Assembly: GCA_017392345.1 (NCBI GenBank)
Contig: JAFOVN010000027.1
Span: 1-32,276 of the forward strand
DNA: 32,276 nt
Reading direction: 5' to 3'
Source: Alphaproteobacteria bacterium
GTDB lineage: Bacteria > Pseudomonadota > Alphaproteobacteria > Rs-D84
The position numbers and the translations under genes were made by a program. The notes beneath the pieces were generated by a model, which was given only the letters and a program-made list of their open reading frames with translations, was not told the DNA's origin and did no database searches. This document shows positions 1 to 8,406 of the stretch, piece by piece (the first letter of the stretch is position 1; each line of letters opens with the position of its first letter).

Positions 1-2
1 AT

Positions 3-803
3 TTGCGTGACCCGCGTGTCGGCGCAACCAGCATGGTTGCAAGTCGTCTTGCGCCCGCGCAGGGCCGGGCGATTGTTGCATCGAAAAATCAAATTACTAT
101 GCCGGATGTGTCGATTAGTACGGAACCCCGTTCGCCGAGTATTAAAGATGACGATGTAAAACCGTCTTATCCGGCGGCGGATGCGGAAAAAGATAATCGC
201 GATGCGGAACGTGCCGCGTGTTTGAACAATAATATCGGAATTGGGAACACCTTTGTTTGGGCATCGAAATACAGCAACACGAACAGTTATGCCACAATGC
301 AGGAAGATTTGAAAAATCCCGAAAACAATGTTTGCTTTGTAAAGGTTGATTTGAAATCTGCGGATGGGCGCGTGAATATGTCCGATATCCCAAGTCGATA
401 TTTCCAATGGGGGTATAATATAAACTGTGGTTCGTGGGTCGATGAAGAAATGTTGCGCCAACGTATTTTGGATGCGAAAAAATCTGGTCGGACATGGGCG
501 ACCGTTGGTGGTGCGGTTGGTGGTGCCGCGGTTGGTGTTGGGGCGATGGAACTGTTTGGAAATAAACTTATTGGTGGCAAGGTCCAAGGGCAAAAGAATG
601 AAAAACTGTCAGAATCACAAAAGGCCCAATTGTTAAAGACCCAATTGTCTTCTTTGAAACAAAGTGATAAGAAACGTTATGATGAGTTTATGACAGAGTT
701 GCGTAAGTTCAAAGAGGCATGTGACGATTATAAATCGAAAACAGGTGGCACATATAGCAGGTGCGACGAATTCGACTATGACCAGTTGCTTGCCATACAA
801 TAA
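3..803 (+). CDS. C-terminal part of a probable exported protein, function unknown (5' truncated)
   Basis: The frame is open to the left window edge, so the true start lies outside; 266 residues are visible. I do not recognise a family. The first 65 residues are low-complexity and rich in Arg, Ser and Pro. A more ordered region follows with cysteines near residues 73, 112 and 142. Next comes a Gly/Ala/Val segment (WATVGGAVGGAAVGVGAM, about residues 167-184) that looks like a glycine zipper or single membrane helix, and then a Lys/Gln-rich, probably coiled-coil tail with two more cysteines. Similar glycine-rich hydrophobic segments occur in the genes at 3546, 16569 and 16858, which suggests a shared envelope-associated design. 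The gene ends in a hairpin terminator. An envelope location is inferred; the missing N-terminus prevents checking for a signal peptide. Confidence 0.7.
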   Translation: MRDPRVGATSMVASRLAPAQGRAIVASKNQITMPDVSISTEPRSPSIKDDDVKPSYPAADAEKDNRDAERAACLNNNIGIGNTFVWASKYSNTNSYATMQEDLKNPENNVCFVKVDLKSADGRVNMSDIPSRYFQWGYNINCGSWVDEEMLRQRILDAKKSGRTWATVGGAVGGAAVGVGAMELFGNKLIGGKVQGQKNEKLSESQKAQLLKTQLSSLKQSDKKRYDEFMTELRKFKEACDDYKSKTGGTYSRCDEFDYDQLLAIQ

Positions 804-827
804 TGTATAACGCATATAAATATGTAA

Positions 828-849
828 AACACCCAATCGGGTGTTTTTT
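828..849 (+). terminator. Rho-independent terminator
   Basis: Stem AACACCC/GGGTGTT with loop AATC runs into six T residues, 24 bp after the stop of the upstream gene. It also sets a practical upstream limit for the dprA start. Confidence 0.85.
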
Positions 850-885
850 CTTGTGATTTGTGACAAAATGTATAGTATGTGCGGT

Positions 886-1899
886 ATGGACGATTTGTTT
901 AAGCATCTTTTAATTCTGCGTTCGCCGGGGATTGGACCGGTTGCGTATGAAAAATTGCTGCGCCGATTCGGGTCGGTGGATGCGGTGATTGAATCGCTGT
1001 GTCCATCGGTTGAATTGCGTGATGCGGTTATGCGCGAAATTGATGCGGCGACGCGTATGGATATAAAGTTTGTCTTTGATACGGATGAATATTATCCGAA
1101 TGCGTTGCGACGCGTGAAAAATCGTTCGCCGATTTTAACCGTACGGGGAAATATCGAAACACTGCGTCACGAATCGGTTGCGATGGTTGGAACGCGGCAT
1201 GCAACGGCGGCCGGAATGGAATTTATGGCGAATATGGCGACCGCATTCGCGGAACATAATATATGTGTTGTGTCGGGCATGGCAATTGGAACAGATTCGG
1301 CGGCGCATGTTGGGGCACTGCGTGCGCGTGGGGGGGCGAATACCATTGCTGTGCTGGCGGGTGGGGTGGATTATATTTGGCCGCTTGAAAACGAATCGCT
1401 TTATTACGAAATTTTGGAACGCGGTGCGGTGGTCAGTGATATGCCAATCGGATTCGTGCCAAAGGGAACAAATTTTGTGCAACGAAATCGAATCATTGCC
1501 GGAATTGGTGAAAAACTTATATTATCCGAAGCAGATTTGAAATCGGGCAGTATGAAAACCGCCGAATTTGCCCGCGAATATGGGCGTACGGTTTACGCGG
1601 TGCCGTCACATCCGGCCGATTCCCGTGCCGCAGGACCAAATTCACTGATTCGGTCGGGTGCGGCGATTTTGTGCCAAGGCGTATCAGATTTCTTTGCCGA
1701 TGATGGAACAAAAGAAAAAAATCTGAAAAAATCCGAATCTGAAAATGAAATTTTGGATAAAATCGGAACCGTTCCACTGTCAGAATCTGTATTGGCAGAA
1801 ATTGTCGGAAAAAATATTTCGGAAATTAAACGTGAACTTGTAATTTTGGAATTGCAAGGTTTGATTGAAAAACAAGATAATGGATACGTTCGTTTATAG
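886..1899 (+). CDS. dprA: DNA-processing protein DprA
   Basis: DprA binds incoming single-stranded DNA in the cytoplasm and loads RecA during natural transformation. The protein has 337 residues from ATG 886. An N-terminal helix-hairpin-helix/SAM-like region contains LRSPGIGPVAYEKLLRRFGS. The Rossmann-fold core has GTRHATAAG, VSGMAIGTDSAAHVGAL, AVLAGGVDYIWP, PKGTNFVQRNRIIAG and VYAVPSHP. The C-terminal 50 residues match the winged-helix domain (LAEIVGKNISEIKRELVILE). In-frame ATGs at 868 and 877 are alternatives. No ribosome site is seen before any of them, and TATAGT at 871-876 lies 9 bp before ATG 886, so a leaderless message is possible. The frame reads further upstream into the preceding terminator, which is unlikely to be translated. 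Confidence 0.93.
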   Translation: MDDLFKHLLILRSPGIGPVAYEKLLRRFGSVDAVIESLCPSVELRDAVMREIDAATRMDIKFVFDTDEYYPNALRRVKNRSPILTVRGNIETLRHESVAMVGTRHATAAGMEFMANMATAFAEHNICVVSGMAIGTDSAAHVGALRARGGANTIAVLAGGVDYIWPLENESLYYEILERGAVVSDMPIGFVPKGTNFVQRNRIIAGIGEKLILSEADLKSGSMKTAEFAREYGRTVYAVPSHPADSRAAGPNSLIRSGAAILCQGVSDFFADDGTKEKNLKKSESENEILDKIGTVPLSESVLAEIVGKNISEIKRELVILELQGLIEKQDNGYVRL

Positions 1900-2212
1900 G
1901 AAAAGTTGTGTCTATACAGTGTATATACAAAGCGCGGAAATCAGGGGTAAAAACGAATCGTGTCAAAAAATAAATTTCAAAAAATTGGCGAAGATTTGGT
2001 TGCAAATGAAATTCAATTTTATAAATTGTTTTGCGTAGAAAGGTTGGTTCGTAAATTAATGGTATCAGCGAGAGAGTAGAGTGTAGGGAACATAAAAAGG
2101 CGTCAAATAAAATTGGTTGATTGTGTTTGACGTTTTTATGCGGGTGGCTTTTGCATACTTCGCGTTGGGACTTTGCAGGAAACTCTTTGAAAGGAAGGAA
2201 AGGAGAAACGGC
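1900..2212. other. Gene-free leader region before dnaA
   Basis: This 313 bp stretch holds no convincing gene. It contains a perfect 13 bp palindrome TATACAGTGTATA at 1913-1925. It also has a 7 bp inverted repeat CGTCAAA/TTTGACG (2101-2107 and 2126-2132) with an 18 nt loop followed by five T residues, which could be a weak terminator or attenuator ahead of dnaA. I looked for DnaA boxes (TTATNCACA) and saw none, so there is no support for an origin here. No clean dnaA promoter was found. Confidence 0.5.
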
Positions 2213-3487
2213 ATGCAGGTGGCAATTCTTAACAAACAGGTTTCGGTGGATGCAATACGCGAATGTATTGCGACCAAAATGGATGTGGCCTGTTTTACTT
2301 CGTGGATTGCGCCGTTGGATATAACTGTGTCGGATTCTGAATTGGTATTTAATGCGCCAAATCAATTTACCGCGGATTTTGTTAGAACAACATATTCAAA
2401 TATATTAAATGCGGTTGCGTCCACGTATGGTTTGACGGCGCGTATTTCGGTTGCAAATGTTGCCGCGCGCATGGTCAAAACCGCGAACGACAATAATTCG
2501 CAAACATATACCGCGCCGGCCACAACAAATGATGCCGGCGATTTTGATTCCTTTGTTTCGTCCGAAGAAAATTCGTTTGTTGTGTCGGCGTGTAAAAAAA
2601 TGGCGGCGGGGACGGCAACGTTTTCACCGCTGTTTATTTACGGCGCCTCGGGCTGTGGGAAATCTTTGCTTGCGCGGTGCATAAATTCGGCGGCGCGTGG
2701 GCGCACAATTATGATGTCGGGGGCGCAATTTGTTTCGGAATTTGCGCGCGCGTTGCATGACCGCACAATTTTTGCGTTCAAAGATTACTGTCGCAATTGT
2801 GATACATTTATTATGGATGATGTTCAGGTTTTATCCGGAAAACGCGCGACATGCGATGAATTCTTGCAATTGATTATTGATTTGCGCGGGGCGGGTAAAA
2901 ATATCGTTTTGGTTGCGGATGCGGCGCCAAGTAATTTAACCGGTTTTGATCATCGGGCACAATCACTTTTGGCATCGGGATTGGTTGCGGATGTCGTGGC
3001 ACCATCGCGCGCGGTTCGTGCAAAAATGTTTGAACGCGCGGGTGTTGATTCGGCGGTTGCAAATATGATTGCCGGGCGCGTGCTGGCTGATGGTCATGTG
3101 ATTGCGGGTGTGTTAAATAAAATAAGTGCGTACCGTGAAATTATGGGTGAATCAATTGATGAAAATGTTGCGGAACGCATTTTGGCGGATACACTTAAAA
3201 AATCACATTCGCCAATTGCAATTGTAAAATCAATGTGTGAAAAATTGGGTGTGTCATATGACGCGGTTTGTGGAACGGGGCGTGCGCGTGCGTTGGTCTT
3301 GGCGCGTCAAATGATGATGGTCGTGCTTAAAAATGCAACCGGATTGTCACTTAGTGAAATCGGGCAATATGTTGGTGGGCGTGACCATGCAACCGTTATG
3401 TATGGAATTGATAGAATTGAAAAATTAAAGGCGGGCGATTTGGTTTTGTCCGCACAACTTTCACAAATGATTGATGAATATAAATAA
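2213..3487 (+). CDS. dnaA: Chromosomal replication initiator DnaA, divergent
   Basis: DnaA opens the replication origin. The protein has 424 residues from ATG 2213, chosen because AGGAG (2201-2205) sits 7 bp upstream; longer readings from 2117 lack such a site. Domain I is recognisable (CFTSWIAPLDITV, NAPNQFTADFV). The AAA+ domain has a Walker A of unusual form, GASGCGKS, where DnaA normally has GGxGLGKTH, and Walker B FIMDDVQ. Domain IV is clear, with a basic helix and GGRDHATVMYG, close to the classical GGRDHTTVLHA signature. By eye alignment, the box VII arginine finger (normally in LxSRFxWGL) is replaced in RAQSLLASGL. The sensor II arginine (normally VRELEGALN) is His in GHVIAGVLN. It is a real DnaA by architecture, but its ATP switch may be altered; a second DnaA elsewhere in the genome is possible. 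Confidence 0.88.
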   Translation: MQVAILNKQVSVDAIRECIATKMDVACFTSWIAPLDITVSDSELVFNAPNQFTADFVRTTYSNILNAVASTYGLTARISVANVAARMVKTANDNNSQTYTAPATTNDAGDFDSFVSSEENSFVVSACKKMAAGTATFSPLFIYGASGCGKSLLARCINSAARGRTIMMSGAQFVSEFARALHDRTIFAFKDYCRNCDTFIMDDVQVLSGKRATCDEFLQLIIDLRGAGKNIVLVADAAPSNLTGFDHRAQSLLASGLVADVVAPSRAVRAKMFERAGVDSAVANMIAGRVLADGHVIAGVLNKISAYREIMGESIDENVAERILADTLKKSHSPIAIVKSMCEKLGVSYDAVCGTGRARALVLARQMMMVVLKNATGLSLSEIGQYVGGRDHATVMYGIDRIEKLKAGDLVLSAQLSQMIDEYK

Positions 3488-3492
3488 TCGTT

Positions 3493-3520
3493 TTGTCTTT
3501 CGCACTTTTTGTGATAGAAT
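3493..3520 (+). promoter_or_regulatory. Promoter of the OmpA-domain gene
   Basis: TTGTCT (3493-3498), 16 bp spacer, TAGAAT (3515-3520), 25 bp before ATG 3546. AAGGAG at 3533-3538 is the ribosome site. Confidence 0.7.
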
Positions 3521-3545
3521 ATAGGGAAAAGTAAGGAGCGAGAGA

Positions 3546-4565
3546 ATGAAGAAACTTCTTGTGTTTTTTATGGTTTTATTTGGAATAAGTTTGGGCGCGA
3601 TGGCAAATTTTGAAGGGGCATTGATAGATCCCAAAGGGAAAGATGGGCATTGCGTATATTTGCCAGATGATTTTAATGATGATACCGATTACTATGCGGT
3701 TTATTTCAAAACGGGTGAGCATGAACCAACACCGGAATGTGCGAATTATTTTACAGAGGTAAAAGATGCTTTGGCAACGTTGTATGCCGATGGCAGTGTT
3801 GCCAGATTTGTTGTGGTTGGAAGCGCGGATAAACAGGGTGATAACAATGATTATAACAATGCCGAATTATCTAAGCGTAGATTGGATTATGTTAAGAAAA
3901 ATATACTTCCGGATAACGCATTTAGTGGTCGCGGTTATGTCACAGGCAGTGCCAGTGATAGGGTGTTTTATCCAAACAAAAATGCTGTCCCGTATGAACG
4001 TGCGGTGTCTATTCACCCAGTGTGGGCGCGGTTTGAATGTGATGAGAGTTTAGTTAGTGGGATAAATGATAATATTGCCAAATTGGAAAAGGCCAAAAAA
4101 GATTATCCAAAACAAGCAAATGAAATAGATAAGATACTTGCGAATTATAACAATGCACGTGAATTGTGTCCCGAAGTAGACAAGAAATTGGGGGCGGGCG
4201 ATGCGGAAATTTTGGCAAAATATCTGAATGATGCCTTTTCCCTTGCGAGTAATTTGAAAATAAATATCGGAATTACAGAAGTTACGATAAATTCAACGGA
4301 CATTGATACGCATTACTATAACCTTACCAGAATGGTGAGTGGTTTGAAACTTTCAGTGTGGCGGGATGAAAACGGGAACTTTAATACCGCGCGGTTGATT
4401 TCCGATTCGGTTGCCGGGGTTGTTTTGGGGACCGTTGGCGGAATCGTGACCAGTAAACTTGTTAAAAAGAATCAATTAAAGAAAGGGTTCGAAGATTTAT
4501 ATTGTGCCATCGGGGGGCAGACCGTTGCCGAATATGGTGATGATTTTACCGTTGGAATGCGATAG
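3546..4565 (+). CDS. Secreted protein with an OmpA-like peptidoglycan-binding segment and glycine-zipper tail
   Basis: The protein has 339 residues. A signal peptide (MKKLLVFFMVLFGISLGAMA) is followed by a mature start NFEG. Residues about 93-125 resemble an OmpA/MotB peptidoglycan-binding motif: VVVGSADKQGDNNDYNNAEL, then SKRRLDYVKKN. A long helical Lys/Asn-rich middle follows. Near the C-terminus is a small-residue hydrophobic segment (VAGVVLGTVGGIVTSKL), then a basic stretch and the tail CAIGGQTVAEYGDDFTVG. AAGGAG lies 7 bp before the ATG. The gene has its own promoter and terminator, so it is a single-gene unit. A periplasmic or outer-membrane role in tethering to peptidoglycan is inferred from the motif. 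The exact function is unknown. Confidence 0.78.
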   Translation: MKKLLVFFMVLFGISLGAMANFEGALIDPKGKDGHCVYLPDDFNDDTDYYAVYFKTGEHEPTPECANYFTEVKDALATLYADGSVARFVVVGSADKQGDNNDYNNAELSKRRLDYVKKNILPDNAFSGRGYVTGSASDRVFYPNKNAVPYERAVSIHPVWARFECDESLVSGINDNIAKLEKAKKDYPKQANEIDKILANYNNARELCPEVDKKLGAGDAEILAKYLNDAFSLASNLKINIGITEVTINSTDIDTHYYNLTRMVSGLKLSVWRDENGNFNTARLISDSVAGVVLGTVGGIVTSKLVKKNQLKKGFEDLYCAIGGQTVAEYGDDFTVGMR

Positions 4566-4570
4566 AAAAA

Positions 4571-4597
4571 ATCCCGAACTTGTTCGGGATTTTTTTT
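4571..4597. terminator. Bidirectional terminator between convergent genes
   Basis: Stem ATCCCGAAC/TTCGGGAT with T8 on the plus strand and an A-run on the other side. It serves the gene ending at 4565 and probably also the minus-strand gene ending at 4620. Confidence 0.9.
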
Positions 4598-4619
4598 AGT
4601 TATAATTGCATTAGCGTTA

Positions 4620-5039
4620 TTATTTACGTAATCTCATGGCTTGATGAAAGTGGCTATTGCGCTGGCTGATCAATTTGCGAGAGTCTTGGTATGCTTGCAT
4701 GCTGATGTTTGTATGTCCAGGATTCGTGAGAACCAGTCCAGTTGGAAGTACCTTAATAGCCCATTTTGATATTTTGGCTGAAAATGGTGGCGGATTATAT
4801 GGATATTCAACAATTGTACAAGGGTACTGTTGGTCGTTAAATTGGTTTTTGTGTAATAAAATATCGCGTATGTAATATTCTGGACATTCGATGGTTTCAT
4901 CACAAAGTTCTACTTTGATATCATTCCCTTTGCCACGAATAGGTAATAAGTCGTTGTTTTTCCAGTGCACTGGATTGGCCAACAGCTTTGGCAAATCAAT
5001 GTAACAGATAGTGGTATAACTATTTCCATATTGTTCCAT
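4620..5039 (-). CDS. Hypothetical orphan protein, 139 residues
   Basis: I do not recognise this protein. Start ATG at 5039 is chosen because AAAGGA lies about 9 bp upstream; the longer reading from 5090 has no such site. It has no signal peptide or membrane helix. It is rich in Asn, Gln, Tyr and Pro, with cysteines in the middle and a basic tail (SRKLISQRNSHFHQAMRLRK). Codon use is more AT-rich than in neighbours such as parE and dnaJ, which hints at recent acquisition. It is a single-gene unit with a strong promoter of its own that starts at the end of parE, and it ends at a terminator. Comparable stand-alone orphan genes sit at 14111 and 23532; I see no clear sequence similarity among the three. 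Confidence 0.65.
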   Translation of the reverse strand: MEQYGNSYTTICYIDLPKLLANPVHWKNNDLLPIRGKGNDIKVELCDETIECPEYYIRDILLHKNQFNDQQYPCTIVEYPYNPPPFSAKISKWAIKVLPTGLVLTNPGHTNISMQAYQDSRKLISQRNSHFHQAMRLRK

Positions 5040-5078
5040 TTTCTTATATCCTTTGGTTTTTATTCGCAAACGGGTGAA

Positions 5079-5106
5079 AGTATAACGCAAAAAAATGTGG
5101 TGTCAA
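5079..5106 (-). promoter_or_regulatory. Promoter of the 4620-5039 gene
   Basis: On the minus strand: TTGACA (5106-5101), 16 bp, TATACT (5084-5079). The -35 lies just past the parE stop codon, so this gene is transcribed independently of parE. Confidence 0.75.
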
Positions 5107-5110
5107 TATA

Positions 5111-7090
5111 TTATACAAATAAATCTTTGACGAATTGGGCGTGTTCGGTGATAAAGCGGAAACGAAATTCCGGTTTTTTACCCATAAGTTCCGAAACAAT
5201 CGTGCGGGTTTTTTCCGTGTCTTCGGCGCCTTCGTCCGTGCGCGGGGGTAAATCAACCCGGACCAAGCGGCGCGTTTTCGGCGACATTGTTGTTTCCTTT
5301 AACTGGTTCGGCATCATTTCCCCAAGCCCCTTAAACCGTGATATTTCAACCTTTTTATTTTTATATTTCCCGGATGTTAGTTTTTCAAGTTCTTCGTCGG
5401 AATCGATATAGAACGATTCGGTGCCGTGCGTCAATTTATACAATGGCGGACAAGACAAATACAAATGTCCACCGTATATCAATTGTGGCATAAATTGGTA
5501 AAAGAATGTCATTAACAATGATGCAATATGGCTTCCGTCGACATCGGCATCGGTCATGATGATTATTTTATCATAGCGTAATTTTGCATCGTCCCAATTT
5601 TTGGCGGTGCCGGCACCGATAATATCAATTAAATCATTTAGTTCGCGGTTGTTACCAAACTTTTCATCCGAATTTGATACGACATTTAACACCTTGCCGC
5701 GCAGTGGCATAATCGCCTGGGTTGCCCGGTCGCGTGCTTGTTTTGCGGTGCCGCCTGCCGATTCGCCCTCTACAATAAACAACTCTGTGCCGGCGACGCC
5801 ATGCTTGGAACAATCGGCAAGCTTCGCCGGCATACGAATGCGTTTGGTCGGGGTTTTGCGTGCAACCTCTTTGACTTGTTTTACGCGGATGCGCGCGTTG
5901 GCAAGGTTGACAATAAATTCAAGTAATGCGTTCGCCGTTTTCGGGTCAGACGCCAAAAACATTTCCCATGGGTCACGCAGTGCGTTTTCAGTATATTTTG
6001 CAATTTCGGGGTTGGAAAGTTTTTCTTTGGTTTGACCCAAAAATTGTGGTGTTTTATAGAACACGGAAACAATCGCCGCGACCGAATCAAACACATCTTC
6101 GCCTATTATATTCGCCGCAGATTTGTTATTTACTTTTTCCCCATACGCCTTTATCCCGCGGGTGATTGCGGATTTGAACCCGGTTTCGTGTGTGCCGCCG
6201 TCAATTGTTGCGATGGTGTTGCAATATGATGCGAAAAATCCATCGTCCGATGCCGCACCATTTTCGTCGGTTAAAAAGGTTAGCGCCCATTCCACACGGC
6301 CGGAATCGTCCGGAAAATCAACGGTGCCGGAAAAAAGTTTCGGTAAAATCTTTGGCTTGTCACGGGTCTTTTCATCCAAGAAATCCGCGACACCATTCGG
6401 ATAGTAAAATGTCGTGTCGGCCGGAATTTCCATGTCGGCGGTAAGTAATTCGGGCGCACAGTGCCAATCAATTTTCACCCCGCGTGAAAGGAATGCCTTG
6501 GCCCGCGCCATACGGTAAATCTTTATCGGTTTGAAAACCGCCGATTCGCCGAAAATTTCGTCATCAATGGTAAAGCGGATACGTGTGCCGTGCGCCTTGG
6601 ACGGATTGCCACGTGACATTTTTGTTGTGGGTTTGCCACGGGAAAAAGATTGGTGCCATTCGTAACCGTCACGTGCAATTGTCACAACCATTTCGGACGA
6701 TAGTGCGTTGACAACCGCACTGCCCACGCCATGCAGACCGCCACTGGTTTTATAAACATTATTATTAAACTTGCCGCCCGAATGCAGTGTGGTAAGTATA
6801 ACCTCTAGTGCGGATTTGCCGGGGAACTTTGGATGTTCGGCGACGGGGATTCCGCGACCATCGTCGGTAATTTCAATTGTTTTGGAATCAATCAAACGAA
6901 CGGTAATTTTCTTGGCAAAGCCGGCGACGGCTTCGTCAATCGAATTGTCCATAATTTCAATCGGCAAATGGTGCCACGCCTTTTCGTCCGTGCCACCAAT
7001 GTACATCCCCGGGCGCAGACGGACGGGTTCCAATCCTTCCAGTACCTGGATATCCGATGCATCATAAGAATGTGAGTTTTGTTCTGTCAT
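5111..7090 (-). CDS. parE: DNA topoisomerase IV subunit B (ParE)
   Basis: ParE is the ATPase subunit of topoisomerase IV, which unlinks daughter chromosomes with ParC (not in this window). The protein has 659 residues, the usual ParE length and well short of GyrB. The GHKL ATPase motifs are EIMDNSIDEA (Glu45, Asn49), TDDGRGIP and GGLHGVGSAVVNALS. The Toprim domain has EGESAGGTAKQARDR, PLRGKVLNV and TDADVDGSH, and the C-terminus has RFKGLGEMMPNQLKETTM. The frame continues about 65 codons upstream, but those residues are unlike ParE. A perfect extended -10 (TGGTATAAT) lies just upstream, so the message is probably leaderless and starts at ATG 7090 or 7096. Confidence 0.96.
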   Translation of the reverse strand: MTEQNSHSYDASDIQVLEGLEPVRLRPGMYIGGTDEKAWHHLPIEIMDNSIDEAVAGFAKKITVRLIDSKTIEITDDGRGIPVAEHPKFPGKSALEVILTTLHSGGKFNNNVYKTSGGLHGVGSAVVNALSSEMVVTIARDGYEWHQSFSRGKPTTKMSRGNPSKAHGTRIRFTIDDEIFGESAVFKPIKIYRMARAKAFLSRGVKIDWHCAPELLTADMEIPADTTFYYPNGVADFLDEKTRDKPKILPKLFSGTVDFPDDSGRVEWALTFLTDENGAASDDGFFASYCNTIATIDGGTHETGFKSAITRGIKAYGEKVNNKSAANIIGEDVFDSVAAIVSVFYKTPQFLGQTKEKLSNPEIAKYTENALRDPWEMFLASDPKTANALLEFIVNLANARIRVKQVKEVARKTPTKRIRMPAKLADCSKHGVAGTELFIVEGESAGGTAKQARDRATQAIMPLRGKVLNVVSNSDEKFGNNRELNDLIDIIGAGTAKNWDDAKLRYDKIIIMTDADVDGSHIASLLMTFFYQFMPQLIYGGHLYLSCPPLYKLTHGTESFYIDSDEELEKLTSGKYKNKKVEISRFKGLGEMMPNQLKETTMSPKTRRLVRVDLPPRTDEGAEDTEKTRTIVSELMGKKPEFRFRFITEHAQFVKDLFV

Positions 7091-7099
7091 AGCCATATT

Positions 7100-7126
7100 A
7101 TTATACCATAATTTTGTCCGGTGCAA
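7100..7126 (-). promoter_or_regulatory. parE promoter with extended -10
   Basis: Minus strand: TTGCAC (7126-7121), 15 bp, TATAAT (7105-7100) preceded by TGG. The predicted transcript start falls within a few bases of ATG 7090/7096, leaving no room for a ribosome site. Confidence 0.75.
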
Positions 7127-7151
7127 GCCCATAAATAAGAATTTTAGGGGC

Positions 7152-7179
7152 TTGATTTTATTAAAACGCGGACTATATA
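7152..7179 (+). promoter_or_regulatory. dnaJ promoter
   Basis: TTGATT (7152-7157), 16 bp, TATATA (7174-7179). It is divergent from the parE promoter. AGGAG at 7191-7195 is 15 bp from ATG 7211, unusually far for a ribosome site. Confidence 0.6.
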
Positions 7180-7210
7180 TTTGTTTAAATAGGAGTACGG
7201 ACGTATAAAA

Positions 7211-8338
7211 ATGAATAAAAATCCTTATGAAGTTTTGGGTGTGGCGCGCGATGCGTCGGATGCCGATATTAAAAAGGCATATCATAAATTGGTTTTAAAA
7301 TATCATCCTGATAAAAATCCGGGGGATAAAACCGCCGAAGAAAAATTCAAGGAAGTAAATAACGCCTTTGATATACTAAAAGACCCGCAAAAGCGTGCGG
7401 CGTATGACCGGTATGGGGATGCGGCGTTCGCGGGTGGAAATGGCGCATCGGCCGGTATGGGTGGAAATCCGTTTGGAAACGGGGCGTTCCACTTTGATAT
7501 GGGCGGTGGCGCGGGCATGGAAGATATTTTACGCGAAGCAATGCGTGGATTCGGATTCGGTGGGTTTGATGGTGGCGCGCGCGGTGGACAAAGTGCCCAG
7601 GCACGCGGACGTGATTTACTGGACGAAGTGGTGATAAGTTTGCGCGATGCGTATTTCGGAAAAACGCATACTGTGAAATTTGCAAGTAATGTAAAATGTG
7701 AAAAATGTAATGGCTATGGAACGGCGGATGGAAAGCCGGCGCCCGTTTGTCCGCGTTGTCATGGGACGGGGTATGTGAATATGCAACGTGGGTTCTTTGC
7801 AATGCAAACACCGTGCCCGGAATGCAATGGACTTGGGCATAAAATTGATAAAAAATGTTCTGAATGCGATGGAACGGGTGCGGTACACAAAAACCGAACG
7901 ATTGATGTGAAAATTCCGGCGGGAATCGAAGATGGTGCGCGGCTAAGGTTGGCGGGGCAGGGCGAAGCCGGCGTGAACGGTGGTCCCGCGGGCGATTTTT
8001 ACTTGGATGTGCGTGTGAAACCGGATAGCCGCTTTGAACGCGACGGGGCAAATTTGATTATGCATGTTGATTTGCCGTTTACAACACTCGCGTTGGGTGA
8101 TGAAATAGAAATTGAAACAATCGATGATAAAAAATTATCGGTCAAGGTGCCGGCGGGAACGCAAGTGGGCGAAAAATTACGTGTGCGCGGACATGGTATG
8201 CCGACGGGGCGTGGGTCATCATTTGGCGATTTGTATATCAGTATCGGTGTTGTAATTCCAACAAAACTTACCGAAAAACAGAAGAAGATTTTAACCGAAT
8301 TTGCCGATACAAAAAGTGCAAAAAAAGGTTGGTTTTAA
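7211..8338 (+). CDS. dnaJ: Chaperone protein DnaJ
   Basis: DnaJ is the Hsp40 co-chaperone that delivers substrates to DnaK and stimulates its ATPase in the cytoplasm. The protein has 375 residues, typical for the family. The J domain is at the start, with HPD in [12 protein letters not shown] Gly/Phe-rich linker follows (about residues 75-120). Four zinc-finger repeats of the CxxCxGxG type are [24 protein letters not shown] and CSECDGTG. The C-terminal substrate-binding domains end in KKGWF. No dnaK or grpE lies next to it here. It is a single-gene unit between a divergent promoter region and a hairpin pair. Confidence 0.97.
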   Translation: MNKNPYEVLGVARDASDADIKKAYHKLVLKYHPDKNPGDKTAEEKFKEVNNAFDILKDPQKRAAYDRYGDAAFAGGNGASAGMGGNPFGNGAFHFDMGGGAGMEDILREAMRGFGFGGFDGGARGGQSAQARGRDLLDEVVISLRDAYFGKTHTVKFASNVKCEKCNGYGTADGKPAPVCPRCHGTGYVNMQRGFFAMQTPCPECNGLGHKIDKKCSECDGTGAVHKNRTIDVKIPAGIEDGARLRLAGQGEAGVNGGPAGDFYLDVRVKPDSRFERDGANLIMHVDLPFTTLALGDEIEIETIDDKKLSVKVPAGTQVGEKLRVRGHGMPTGRGSSFGDLYISIGVVIPTKLTEKQKKILTEFADTKSAKKGWF

Positions 8339-8344
8339 ATCTGT

Positions 8345-8369
8345 CTATACGTCGGAAACCGGCGTATAG
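8345..8369. repeat. Hairpin after dnaJ
   Basis: CTATACG and CGTATAG arms (8345-8351 and 8363-8369) with further CGG/CCG pairing inside. There is no T-run, so this is a stabilising 3' hairpin rather than a terminator by itself. Confidence 0.6.
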
Positions 8370-8380
8370 GGCAAAAAAAT

Positions 8381-8405
8381 GCGCCGAAAAATCGGCGCGT
8401 TTTTT
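8381..8405. terminator. Bidirectional terminator of dnaJ and pgsA
   Basis: GCGCCGA/TCGGCGC stem followed by six T residues on the plus strand, with an A-run on the opposite side. It lies between the convergent dnaJ and pgsA. Confidence 0.9.
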
Positions 8406-8406
8406 C

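Noticed and set aside
2117-2212. N-terminal extension of DnaA from 2117
   Set aside because: It starts with ATT-type codons inside an inverted repeat and lacks a ribosome site; ATG 2213 has AGGAG at 7 bp.
1900-2212. Replication origin next to dnaA
   Set aside because: No DnaA box cluster and no GATC or AT-rich unwinding pattern was recognisable; proximity to dnaA alone is not evidence.
1826-2365. Minus-strand open frame of 179 codons over the dnaA leader
   Set aside because: It overlaps the ends of dprA and dnaA, has no family features and no ribosome site; it is a shadow of the opposite strand.
7347-8051. Minus-strand open frame of 234 codons inside dnaJ
   Set aside because: His/Pro/Arg-rich translation, typical of the complement of a GC-rich J-protein gene.
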